The notes under the pieces are model-generated. The model did no database searches. It was not told the DNA's origin and saw only the letters and a program-made list of their open reading frames with translations. This document shows positions 8,304-15,813 of a stretch of 64,000 bases of DNA, one piece after another. The position numbers and the translations under genes are program-made. The DNA comes from an uncultured Alphaproteobacteria bacterium (GTDB lineage: Bacteria; Pseudomonadota; Alphaproteobacteria; Rhizobiales; Ancalomicrobiaceae). The DNA is taken from positions 3,986 to 67,985 of the forward strand of contig CALBKH010000132.1 in NCBI GenBank assembly GCA_937892955.1. The letters run 5' to 3'. How positions within the stretch are numbered: the stretch's first letter is position 1; the number at the start of each line of letters is the position of its first letter.

Positions 8304-8558
8304 GTGACCGAGATCTCCGCCGACATCGCCGCCCTGCCCTTCGAGAAGGCGCTCGCCGAACTCGAGGCGATCGTGCAGAAGCTCGAGCGCGGCGACGTGG
8401 CCCTCGACGAATCGATCGCCGCCTACGAACGCGGCGAAGCGCTCAAGGCGCACTGCCAGAAGTTGCTGTCGGCGGCGGAAACACGCGTCGAGAAGATCCG
8501 CCTCTCCGCAGAAGGACGGCCGCAGGGCGTCGAGCCGCTCGACCTCGAGCGCGGCTGA
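8304..8558 (+). CDS. xseB: Exodeoxyribonuclease VII small subunit
   Basis: This 84-residue protein is the small subunit of exonuclease VII, which degrades single-stranded DNA to oligonucleotides in repair. The family core is obvious: PFEKALAELEAIVQKLERGD, then LDESIAAYERGEALKAHC, a two-helix coiled hairpin that binds the large subunit. The start is GTG at 8304 preceded by GAGAGAG; no ATG fits. The large subunit xseA is not in this window, which is usual because the two genes are often unlinked. It is followed by 278 bp that hold the dxs promoter region. Confidence 0.93.
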   Translation: MTEISADIAALPFEKALAELEAIVQKLERGDVALDESIAAYERGEALKAHCQKLLSAAETRVEKIRLSAEGRPQGVEPLDLERG

Positions 8559-8729
8559 GGAGAGACGTTCCGCTTCCGGCAGCGGTCGTCGATCACGAAG
8601 ACGTAAGATGTGCAAAGACCGATCGATCGGCGCAACACGCTGAAGAAAAACGACGAACATCCCGGAACCGCTGCCGTCCGCGCCGCGGCGGAAGGCCCCG
8701 AAACGGGTCGAACGGTCAAACGGTCATTT

Positions 8730-8754
8730 GCAGCGGGACGCTGCGTCATATATT
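8730..8754 (+). promoter_or_regulatory. Possible dxs promoter with adjacent inverted repeat
   Basis: A TATATT hexamer (8749-8754) lies about 85 bp before dxs, in an otherwise GC-rich gap. Seventeen bases upstream is ATTTGC, a weak -35. A 6-bp inverted repeat, GCAGCG-GGA-CGCTGC (8730-8744), occupies the spacer. This is a sequence-based guess only. Confidence 0.3.
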
Positions 8755-8836
8755 CGAAAAGATGGCGTGTTCGTTCCGTGATCGCGCCGGGCCGGGAGAC
8801 CGTGGTCGACCGACCTCACCCGCGAGAGTGTTCCAG

Positions 8837-10756
8837 TTGTCCATCGAGACTCCCCTTCTCGACACGGTGAAGACCCCGGAGGACCTCCGGAAGCTTCCCG
8901 ATTCGGCGCTCCGCCAGCTCGCCGACGAGCTGCGCGCCGAGACCATCGACGCGGTGTCGGTGACCGGCGGTCATCTCGGCGCCGGCCTCGGGGTGGTGGA
9001 GCTGACGGTGGCGCTGCACCGCGTGTTCGAGACGCCGCGCGACATCCTGATCTGGGACGTCGGCCACCAGAGCTACCCGCACAAGATCCTCACCGGACGG
9101 CGCGACCGGATCCGTACGCTGCGGCAACCCGGCGGCCTCTCGGGCTTCACCAAGCGCGACGAGAGCGTCTACGACCCGTTCGGCACCGCCCATTCCTCGA
9201 CCTCGATCTCGGCGGCGCTCGGCTTCGCCACGGCGCGCGATCTCGACGGCGGGACGAACAACGTCGTCGCGGTGATCGGCGACGGCTCGATGTCGGCGGG
9301 CATGGCCTACGAGGCGATGAACAACGCGGGCGCCAAGGGCTCGCGGCTGATCGTCGTGCTCAACGACAACGACATGTCGATCGCCCCGCCGACCGGGGCG
9401 ATGAGCGCCTATCTGGCGCGGCTCGTGTCGTCGCGCACCTTCATGCAGCTGCGCGACATCGGCAAACAGATCTCCCGGCGTCTGCCGAAGTTCATGGAGA
9501 TCGGCGCCAAGCGGGCGGAGGAATACGCCCGCGGCATGGCGATGGGCGGAACGCTGTTCGAGGAACTCGGCTTCTACTACGTCGGGCCGATCGACGGGCA
9601 CAATCTCGACCACCTCCTGCCCGTCCTGCGCAACGTGCGCGACGCCAAGGAAGGGCCGATCCTCGTCCACGTCGTCACCCAGAAGGGCAAGGGCTACGCC
9701 CCGGCCGAGGCGGCGCCCGACAAGTATCACGGCGTCAACCGCTTCGACGTCATCACCGGCAAGCAGGCCAAGCCCAAGGGCAACGCGCCGTCCTACACCC
9801 GCGTCTTCGCCGACACGCTGACGACGGAAGCCGCCCACGACGCCAAGATCGTCGGCATCACCGCGGCGATGCCGTCGGGCACCGGTCTGGACATCTTCGG
9901 CAAGGCCTTCCCGAAGCGGGTGTTCGACGTCGGCATCGCCGAACAGCATGCGGTGACCTTCGCCGCGGGTCTCGCGGCGGGCGGCTACAAGCCGTTCTGC
10001 GCCATCTATTCGACCTTCCTGCAGCGCGGCTTCGATCAGGTGGCCCACGACGTGGCGCTGCAACGGCTGCCGGTGCGCTTCCCCATCGATCGCGCCGGCT
10101 TCGTCGGTGCCGACGGGGCGACCCATGCCGGCGCCTACGATCTCGCCTATCTCGGCTGCCTGCCGAACTTCGTCGTCATGGCGCCGTCGGACGAGGCGGA
10201 ACTCGTCCACATGGTGGCGACGTCGGTGGCGATCGACGATCGTCCCTCGGCCTTCCGTTTCCCGCGTGGCGAGGGCGTCGGCTGCGATCTGCCGATGCGC
10301 GGCACGCCGCTCGAGATCGGCAAGGGCCGGATCGTCCGCGAAGGCACGAAGATCGCCATCCTGTCGCTGGGGACGCGGCTCGCCGCCTCTGTCGAGGCGG
10401 CCGAGACGCTGGAGGCGCACGGGCTGTCGACCACGGTCGCCGACGCGCGCTTCATGAAGCCGCTCGACCGCGATCTGCTGCGGCGGCTGGCGCGTGAACA
10501 CGAGGTGCTGATCACGGTCGAGGAAGGCGCCATCGGCGGCTTCGGCAGCCATGTGCTGCATGCGCTCGCCGAAGACGGGCTGCTCGACGGCGGGCTGAAG
10601 CTGCGCACCCTGATGATGCCCGACCTGTTCCTCGACCACGGCGACCAGGAGGCCACCATGGCGGCGATCGGGCTCGACGCCTCCGGCATCGTGCGCCGCG
10701 CCTTCGAGGCGCTGGGTCGCTCGGAACTGTCGGCCGAGCCGGCCTGGCGGGCGTGA
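8837..10756 (+). CDS. dxs: 1-deoxy-D-xylulose-5-phosphate synthase
   Basis: This thiamine-diphosphate enzyme condenses pyruvate and glyceraldehyde 3-phosphate, the first step of the MEP isoprenoid pathway; ispE of the same pathway lies at 32548. It has 639 residues, the standard length. Visible motifs: VTGGHLGAGLG with the catalytic His at about 46, the ThDP motif GDGSMSAGMAYEAMNN (about 148 onward), and DRAGFVGADGATHAG in the pyrimidine-binding domain. The TTG at 8837 is favoured because GAGAG lies eight bases upstream and homologues start close to TPLLDTV; GTG at 8828 is the alternative. The SCO gene follows after 21 bp. Confidence 0.95.
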   Translation: MSIETPLLDTVKTPEDLRKLPDSALRQLADELRAETIDAVSVTGGHLGAGLGVVELTVALHRVFETPRDILIWDVGHQSYPHKILTGRRDRIRTLRQPGGLSGFTKRDESVYDPFGTAHSSTSISAALGFATARDLDGGTNNVVAVIGDGSMSAGMAYEAMNNAGAKGSRLIVVLNDNDMSIAPPTGAMSAYLARLVSSRTFMQLRDIGKQISRRLPKFMEIGAKRAEEYARGMAMGGTLFEELGFYYVGPIDGHNLDHLLPVLRNVRDAKEGPILVHVVTQKGKGYAPAEAAPDKYHGVNRFDVITGKQAKPKGNAPSYTRVFADTLTTEAAHDAKIVGITAAMPSGTGLDIFGKAFPKRVFDVGIAEQHAVTFAAGLAAGGYKPFCAIYSTFLQRGFDQVAHDVALQRLPVRFPIDRAGFVGADGATHAGAYDLAYLGCLPNFVVMAPSDEAELVHMVATSVAIDDRPSAFRFPRGEGVGCDLPMRGTPLEIGKGRIVREGTKIAILSLGTRLAASVEAAETLEAHGLSTTVADARFMKPLDRDLLRRLAREHEVLITVEEGAIGGFGSHVLHALAEDGLLDGGLKLRTLMMPDLFLDHGDQEATMAAIGLDASGIVRRAFEALGRSELSAEPAWRA

Positions 10757-10777
10757 TACCGAAGCGGAGGTCGGGAG

Positions 10778-11392
10778 ATGAGCCTCGGATCCTTGCGGGT
10801 GGTGCTGTGGGTGTTGATCGTCGCCATCGTCGGCGGCCTCGGCACCTATGTCGTCCTGCGCGAAGCGCCGACGCAGAAGGCCGAGAACGGGGTGATGAAG
10901 CCGGTCGCCGGAATCGGCGGCGAGTTCTCGCTGGTCGATCAGAAGCGCCGCCCCTTCACCGAGAAGGAGCTTCTCGGCAAGCCGACGGCGATGTTCTTCG
11001 GCTACACCTTCTGTCCCGACGTCTGCCCGACGACGCTGCTCGAGGCGACGACCTGGATGAAGGAGCTCGGCGCGGACGGCGACCGGCTGCGCGTCGTCTT
11101 CGTGTCGGTCGATCCGGACCGCGACACGCCGGAGAAGCTCGACGAATATCTCGGCTCCTTCGACCCGCGCTTCGTCGGCCTGTCGGGCTCGCACGAGGAG
11201 ACCGACCGGATCGTCAAGGCGTTCCGGGTCTACGCCCGCAAGGTCGAGGGCAAGGGCGGCGACTACACCATGGACCACACGGCGGCGACCTACCTGATCG
11301 ATCCGCAGGGGCGGTTCGTCGGGGTGATCAACTTCCAGGAGCCGACCGACAAGGCGATGATCAAGATCCGCCGGCTGATGACGATGAAATGA
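10778..11392 (+). CDS. SCO family protein (SCO1/SenC copper chaperone)
   Basis: This is a 204-residue membrane-anchored thioredoxin-fold protein. One N-terminal transmembrane helix (VVLWVLIVAIVGGLGTYVVL, about residues 8-27) places the domain in the periplasm. The copper site is complete: CPDVCP with Cys79 and Cys83, plus the distal His at about 167 (MDHTAATYLID). SCO proteins deliver copper to the CuA site of cytochrome oxidase or act as thiol reductases. The ATG at 10778 has GGGAG just upstream. A 126-bp hairpin-rich repeat begins at its stop codon and may serve as terminator. Confidence 0.92.
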   Translation: MSLGSLRVVLWVLIVAIVGGLGTYVVLREAPTQKAENGVMKPVAGIGGEFSLVDQKRRPFTEKELLGKPTAMFFGYTFCPDVCPTTLLEATTWMKELGADGDRLRVVFVSVDPDRDTPEKLDEYLGSFDPRFVGLSGSHEETDRIVKAFRVYARKVEGKGGDYTMDHTAATYLIDPQGRFVGVINFQEPTDKAMIKIRRLMTMK

Positions 11393-11517
11393 TACCGAGC
11401 GGATGAAGTTCCGACCTGTTCGGAACTTCATCAGCGAAGGCAAGCCCGAACGGGCGTCGGCCGGTCAGGCCGCAACCCACGAAATTCGGACGAGTCCGAA
11501 TTTCGTGAACTCGGTAT
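11392..11517. repeat. 126-bp cloverleaf-like palindromic intergenic element
   Basis: The outer arms ATACCGAG (11392-11399) and CTCGGTAT (11510-11517) are exact complements. Inside are two perfect 13-bp-stem hairpins (11402-11414 with 11420-11432, loop CCTGT; 11478-11490 with 11495-11507, loop CGAG) and two small ones (GCCCG-AA-CGGGC at 11444-11455; GGCC-GGTCA-GGCC at 11459-11471). It begins inside the SCO stop codon region and ends before the convergent DUF1499 gene, so it could act as a two-way terminator. The architecture looks like a mobile, non-autonomous palindromic unit. No coding potential is seen. Confidence 0.75.
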
Positions 11518-11565
11518 GAACCGGATCGCCGTCGCGCGACGCACCGCTTTCGTCCGATCGTCCGA

Positions 11566-12345
11566 TCAGCGTCCGTAGCTCGCCACCACCCGGCGATCGA
11601 GTTCGTCGAGGAAGCCGCGGATGCGACGGGCGTTGCGGCCGAAATCGTGACTTCCCCAGCGGATCGACGAGCGCAGGTCGATGCGGCTGCCCGACGGCTC
11701 GGGCAGGACACGGACGACGACGTCGTCCTCGAAACCGAAGATCAGGGTGCGCGCCACCGCTTCGATGCGGCCGCGTTCGCCGTCGCCGGTGGGCTGGAGC
11801 ATTTCGGTGACCTGCCAGCCCTCTTCCTCGACGAGGCGGCGGGTGACGAAGAACAGCAGGTCGGAGCCGACCGAGAAGCGGCGGGTGACGATCTCCGGCC
11901 ACGCGGCATGGACACGGGCGCGCTCCTCCGGCGAGGGCGGGCGGGCCGAGGCGAGGCGTCCGGCGCGCAGGAAGGCCGCCTCGCGATAGAGCGGCGGATC
12001 GACGGCGTCGGTGGAGACGTCGGTCACCTTCGGGAAGTCGACCCACTCGACCGCCAGATAGACGACCGGCGACAGCGCCAGCACCGCCCAGATCGCGCCG
12101 ATCGCCGCGTCGCGACCGCCGCGACGACCGTCGTGCCAGATGAAGGCGGCGGCGACGAGCGCCAGCACCAGCGCCACGGCGGCGAAGCCGAAGGCGGCCG
12201 CGACGAGCACCAACGCCTGGTTCGTCGGCATCATCCCCGCGCGGTGGGCGATGGTGACGATGACCAGCACCGGCACCGAGAAGGCGCCGAGCCAACGGCT
12301 CCAACCGGCGATCAGGGAGCGGCGCTCGGGCGGGCGAAAGACCAT
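11566..12345 (-). CDS. DUF1499 domain-containing membrane protein
   Basis: This is a 259-residue protein. Three hydrophobic segments occupy roughly residues 15-35, 42-66 and 82-100, followed by a soluble DUF1499 domain ending in a typical signature: FGFEDDVVVRVLP, then IDLRSSIRWGSHDFGRNARRIRGFL. DUF1499 proteins are widespread in alphaproteobacteria and have no established function. The ATG at 12345 has GGAG eight bases upstream; the frame is open back to 12870 but overlaps the DUF3297 gene on the other strand and is not coding there. It is convergent with the SCO gene across the palindromic element. Confidence 0.8.
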   Translation of the reverse strand: MVFRPPERRSLIAGWSRWLGAFSVPVLVIVTIAHRAGMMPTNQALVLVAAAFGFAAVALVLALVAAAFIWHDGRRGGRDAAIGAIWAVLALSPVVYLAVEWVDFPKVTDVSTDAVDPPLYREAAFLRAGRLASARPPSPEERARVHAAWPEIVTRRFSVGSDLLFFVTRRLVEEEGWQVTEMLQPTGDGERGRIEAVARTLIFGFEDDVVVRVLPEPSGSRIDLRSSIRWGSHDFGRNARRIRGFLDELDRRVVASYGR

Positions 12346-12595
12346 GGGGCTCCGGGGCGAGGACGGCGAACGAGAGCGCCGTAGCGAGGATTCGCCCCCA
12401 CCCGGCCGGTCGCCTCCCTTACCACGGTATCGGGAGGCGAGCGAGGGAGACCGGCGGCGGGAGAGACGACGCCACGCCGGCTCGCAGACCCGTGCCCCGG
12501 CGAGCGGATCGTGCGGCTTTGACGTCGGCGGCGAAACCGGGCATGACGGCGTCCGACCGATCCCGCGCGCCTGCGCCACCCGACGAGGACGACCG

Positions 12596-12877
12596 ATGAC
12601 CGATACGCCCGAGACCGAAACCGAAACCCCCGCGACCGCCGCCGTCGAAACCCCGCCGGATCGCCTCACCGCCGATCCGGCGAGCCCGTTCTTCTCGAGC
12701 GAGACGCTGCAGCGCGGCGTCGGCGTGCGCTTCAAGGGCGTCGAGAAGTTCAACGTCGAAGAGTACTGCGTCTCGGAAGGGTGGATCCGCGTCCCCGTCG
12801 GCAAGGGCGTCGACCGTCGCGGCCGGCCGCTGCTGATCAAGCTCACCGGCGACGTCGAGGTGTGGTTCAAGGAGTGA
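12596..12877 (+). CDS. DUF3297 family protein
   Basis: This is a small acidic 93-residue protein of the DUF3297 family (glutathione-peroxidase-unrelated, function unknown). The first 25 residues are a Thr/Glu/Pro-rich tail; the conserved core follows: RLTADPASPFF, LQRGVGVRFKG, VEEYCVSEGWIRVPVGK and LLIKLTGDVEVWFKE. It is compact and cytoplasmic, with no signal peptide. It is divergent from the DUF1499 gene with a 250-bp gap. The ATG at 12596 is the natural start; no strong Shine-Dalgarno is visible (GAGGACGACCG). Confidence 0.85.
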   Translation: MTDTPETETETPATAAVETPPDRLTADPASPFFSSETLQRGVGVRFKGVEKFNVEEYCVSEGWIRVPVGKGVDRRGRPLLIKLTGDVEVWFKE

Positions 12878-13079
12878 GCGGTCCCGGCTCTCGAGCCGGG
12901 CGCGAAGGTCCGGCGGACCTTCGCGAGCGACGAACGCCTCGTGCCACGGCGCGAGGCAGGCGCCCTCGCCGCGACGCCTCCGACAGCGGCAAGGCGTCGC
13001 TCCCCCCGATCTGGGGGTTCTCGAGCGGCGATTCGATCGCCATCTCCTCAGGACCTTTCGACGATCGGGGAGAATCATC

Positions 13080-13664
13080 ATGACGTATCGCGCTTTCGGC
13101 TCCGCTCTTCTCCTCGCCGCGACCTTCGCGGTCGCCGCACCGGCTTTCGCCGAGACGCCCGATGCGGCGCTCGTCGCCGAGGCTCGCGCCGCGGTGAAAG
13201 GGCTCGGCGAGAGCCTCAAACCGGCGCTGGTCGGGGCGCTCAAGACCGGCGGCCCGGTGGCGGCGATCGAGACCTGCCAGCAGGCGGCGCCGACCATCGC
13301 CTCGGAACAGTCGTCCGCGCACGGGCTGAAGGTCGCCCGCACGGCGCTCCGAGTGCGCAACGAGGGCAACGCCCCGGACGCCTTCGAGCGCAAGGTGCTG
13401 GAGGACTTCGCCGCCAAGATGAAGGCCGGCGCCGACCCGGCGACGCTCGACCATGCCGAGGTGGTCCAAGTCGGCGGCGAGAAGCACTTCCGCTACATGA
13501 AGGCGATCCCGATGGCGGCCGAGCCCTGCATGGCCTGCCACGGCACCGACCTCAAGCCGGAGATCAAGGCGGAGCTCACCAAGCGCTATCCGCACGATCA
13601 GGCGACCGGCTTCACCCCGGGCGAACTGCGCGGTGCCTTCACGGTGACCAAGGTTCTGAAGTGA
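13080..13664 (+). CDS. Periplasmic DUF3365 (Tll0287-like) haem-binding protein
   Basis: This is a 194-residue secreted protein with a signal peptide (residues 1-24, cleaved after AFA). It contains one c-type haem site, CMACHG with Cys150, Cys153 and His154, inside a Tll0287/DUF3365 domain, a PAS-like fold found in redox sensing or electron-transfer proteins. The downstream segment (RYPHDQATGFTPGELRGAFTV) is the typical C-terminal signature. The ATG at 13080 follows GGGGAG. It stands alone, so the redox partner is unknown. A moderate hairpin follows the gene at 13678-13712. Confidence 0.85.
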   Translation: MTYRAFGSALLLAATFAVAAPAFAETPDAALVAEARAAVKGLGESLKPALVGALKTGGPVAAIETCQQAAPTIASEQSSAHGLKVARTALRVRNEGNAPDAFERKVLEDFAAKMKAGADPATLDHAEVVQVGGEKHFRYMKAIPMAAEPCMACHGTDLKPEIKAELTKRYPHDQATGFTPGELRGAFTVTKVLK

Positions 13665-13677
13665 GCGGCGGGCGGCG

Positions 13678-13712
13678 CCCCGGTACGCGTGCGTGATACG
13701 CGCCGACCGGGG
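13678..13712 (+). terminator. Candidate terminator hairpin after the DUF3365 gene
   Basis: CCCCGGT (13678-13684) pairs with ACCGGGG (13706-13712), and an inner GCGT-GAT-ACGC can form within the loop. No T-run follows, so this is only a probable terminator. The rest of the gap to the LysR gene shows nothing recognisable. Confidence 0.4.
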
Positions 13713-13876
13713 TACCGCGCCCGACCCGCATGCGGAGCCGGTCCGGACCGTCGGCGTCGTCCTCTCGTCGATACGGGCTCTCGGGCCGGCCACGCGGTTC
13801 GGCCGTTCGATCGCGCGGCCGATCGGCGCGCGATACCTGCTCGGCGGGATCGATGGTTCGGGCCGGAGGGCGCCGG

Positions 13877-14788
13877 TCATCGAACCGATGCGCCCGAGGC
13901 CTTGACGAAGTCGACGAAGGCCCTCAGCGGCGCCGGCACGAGGCGCCGTCCGGGATAATAGAGATACGGGCCGGAGAAGGGCTGCCACCAGGGTTCGAGG
14001 ACGGGCTCGAGCACCCCACTCGTCAGATGCGGGCGCAGCCAGTCTTCGAACAAGTAGACGACCCCGAGCCCGGCGATCGCCGCGTCGACCGCCAGATCGA
14101 TTCCTCCTCCCACCCGCACGATCAGCGGCCCGGTGGGGTCGACCCGCACCAATTCACCGTCACGCTCGAATTCCCACGGAGGTGTCGCTCCGCTGGCGAA
14201 CCGGCCACGCAGACAGTCGTGACCGAGTAGATCGCGCGGATGCTCGGGGTACCCCCGCCGCGCGAGATAGGCGCCGGAGGCGGCGGCGGCGAAGCGCTGA
14301 ACGCGGGGACCGATCGGCACGGCGATCATGTCCTGCTCGAGCCGATCGTCGTAGCGGATTCCGGCATCACAACCGGCGGCGAGAACGTCGACGAAGCTCT
14401 CCTCGGTGACGATCTCGAGACGGATGTCGGGGAAGGCCGCGAGAAACGCCGGGACGATACGCGGCAGGATCAGTCGGGCGGCACTGACCGGAACATTGAG
14501 ACGCAGCGTTCCTGCCGGGCGATCGCGAAAGCCGTTCACCACGTCGAGGGCGGCTTCGACTTCGGCGAAAGCCGGACCGAGCCGCGCGAGCAGACCCGAG
14601 CCCGCATCGGTCGGAACGACGCTGCGCGTCGTCCGGTTCAGAAGCCGGACGCCGAGTTGCGCCTCCAAGCGGCGGACGGCTTCACTGAGGCCGGACGGGC
14701 TGGCGCCGCTCGCCCGCGCCGCGTCCCGGAATCCGCCGGCACGCGCCACGGCGACGAAGGCGGCCAGGTCATCGAATTCGGCCTTCAT
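13877..14788 (-). CDS. LysR family transcriptional regulator
   Basis: This is a 303-residue LysR protein. The N-terminal winged helix (FDDLAAFVAVARAGGFRDAAR, SPSGLSEAVRRLEAQLG) occupies residues 1-65 and the LTTR substrate-binding domain follows from about residue 90 (GTLRLNVPVSAARLILPRIV). It is divergently transcribed from an aldo/keto reductase with a 93-bp gap, the standard layout for LysR control of the neighbour, so it probably regulates that gene and itself. The ATG at 14788 has GGAG nine bases upstream; a TTG three codons earlier is less likely. The inducer is unknown. Confidence 0.9.
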   Translation of the reverse strand: MKAEFDDLAAFVAVARAGGFRDAARASGASPSGLSEAVRRLEAQLGVRLLNRTTRSVVPTDAGSGLLARLGPAFAEVEAALDVVNGFRDRPAGTLRLNVPVSAARLILPRIVPAFLAAFPDIRLEIVTEESFVDVLAAGCDAGIRYDDRLEQDMIAVPIGPRVQRFAAAASGAYLARRGYPEHPRDLLGHDCLRGRFASGATPPWEFERDGELVRVDPTGPLIVRVGGGIDLAVDAAIAGLGVVYLFEDWLRPHLTSGVLEPVLEPWWQPFSGPYLYYPGRRLVPAPLRAFVDFVKASGASVR

Positions 14789-14801
14789 TGTTCGCAACTC
14801 C

Positions 14802-14814
14802 GCACAGACCGTGC
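14802..14814. promoter_or_regulatory. Candidate LysR binding site between LysR and aldo/keto reductase genes
   Basis: GCAC-AGACC-GTGC is an inverted repeat located 14-26 bp upstream of the LysR start, within the divergent promoter region. Its spacing and position suit autoregulation by a LysR dimer. Confidence 0.4.
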
Positions 14815-14881
14815 AGATTGTGCCGGATAATCGCGATCCCGTTCAACGACTATCTCTCGGGTACGACAGAGGAGCGTACCC

Positions 14882-15760
14882 ATGTCCACCACTGATCCGA
14901 CGAACACCTTCCCCCTCGGCCACCGCTCGGTGAAGCGGCTCGGCTACGGCGCCATGCAACTCGCCGGGCCCGGCGTCTTCGGCCCCCCCAAGGATCACGC
15001 TGCGGCGCTCGCGGTTCTGCGCGAGGCGGTGGCGCGCGGCGTCGACCACATCGACACCAGCGATTTCTACGGGCCGCACGTCACCAATCGGCTGATCCGC
15101 GAGGCGCTCGCGCCCTATCCCGACGACCTCGTCATCGTCACCAAGATCGGCGCGAGGCGCGGCACCGACGGAGCCTGGTTGCCGGCGTTCTCGCCGGAGG
15201 AGTTGACGCGGGCCGTTCACGACAACCTGCGCCATCTCGGGCTCGACGTCCTCGAGGTCGTCAATCTGCGCCTCATGTTCGATGTCCACGGGCCGGCGGA
15301 AGGGTCGATCGAGGCGCCGCTGACCGCGCTCGCCGAGTTGCAGCGCCAGGGTCTGGTGCGCCACATCGGCCTCAGCAACGTCACGGCGACGCAGATCGCC
15401 GAAGGGCGCCGGATCGCCGACGTCGTCTGCGTGCAGAACCGGTACAATCTGGCGCATCGAGCCGACGATGCGCTGATCGACGATCTCGCTCGCGAGCGGA
15501 TCGCCTATGTGCCGTTCTTTCCGCTCGGCGGCTTCACGCCGCTCCAGTCGTCGATCCTGTCCGAGGTCGCGGCACGGCTCGGCGCCTCGCCGATGCAGGT
15601 CGCGCTCGCTTGGCTGCTCCGTCGCGCTCCCAACATCCTGTTGATCCCCGGCACCTCGTCTCGCACCCATCTCGAGGAGAATCTGGCGGCGGCCGAGTTG
15701 GTTCTGCCGGAGAACGCGATGACGGACCTGGACCGGGTGGCGGGGACCGCGGCTGCGTGA
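14882..15760 (+). CDS. Aldo/keto reductase (YdbC-like, catalytic His replaced by Asn)
   Basis: This is a 292-residue TIM-barrel oxidoreductase. The AKR catalytic Asp58 and Tyr63 (HIDTSDFYG) and Lys88 (VIVTKIG) are present. The usual catalytic His at the end of strand 4 (LLH) is replaced by Asn in LEVVNLR near residue 128, as in the YdbC-like branch that contains VVNLR. LIPGTSSRTHLEEN near the C-terminus is the NADPH-binding segment. The physiological substrate is unknown; YdbC-type enzymes reduce pyridoxal or small aldehydes. It is probably controlled by the divergent LysR gene. Confidence 0.88.
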   Translation: MSTTDPTNTFPLGHRSVKRLGYGAMQLAGPGVFGPPKDHAAALAVLREAVARGVDHIDTSDFYGPHVTNRLIREALAPYPDDLVIVTKIGARRGTDGAWLPAFSPEELTRAVHDNLRHLGLDVLEVVNLRLMFDVHGPAEGSIEAPLTALAELQRQGLVRHIGLSNVTATQIAEGRRIADVVCVQNRYNLAHRADDALIDDLARERIAYVPFFPLGGFTPLQSSILSEVAARLGASPMQVALAWLLRRAPNILLIPGTSSRTHLEENLAAAELVLPENAMTDLDRVAGTAAA

Positions 15761-15769
15761 CGGTCGAGC

Positions 15770-15803
15770 GCCATCCGGGATCCTTCCATCGGTCCCGGAT
15801 GGC
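15770..15803. terminator. Bidirectional terminator between aldo/keto reductase and acyl-CoA synthetase genes
   Basis: GCCATCCGGGA (15770-15780) pairs exactly with TCCCGGATGGC (15793-15803) around a 12-base loop. The two flanking genes converge here with a 53-bp gap, so the hairpin can stop both transcripts. T-runs are weak on either side. Confidence 0.6.
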
Positions 15804-15813
15804 CTCCGAACAC

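Noticed and set aside
8631..8660. A second LexA-type box before dxs (GAAC...GAAC)
   Set aside because: The spacing between GAAC motifs is six, not seven, bases, and dxs is not an SOS gene.
11402..11432. A LexA box read from GTTC...GTTC in the 11392 element
   Set aside because: The spacing is six bases and the GTTC motifs are part of a perfect hairpin stem.
8816..11443. An 875-codon minus-strand frame over dxs and the SCO gene
   Set aside because: Shadow frame of two conserved genes, rich in Arg, His, Asp and Gly without a recognisable fold.
13877..14830. Plus-strand frames across the LysR gene
   Set aside because: Shadow of the LysR gene; no start signals or domains.
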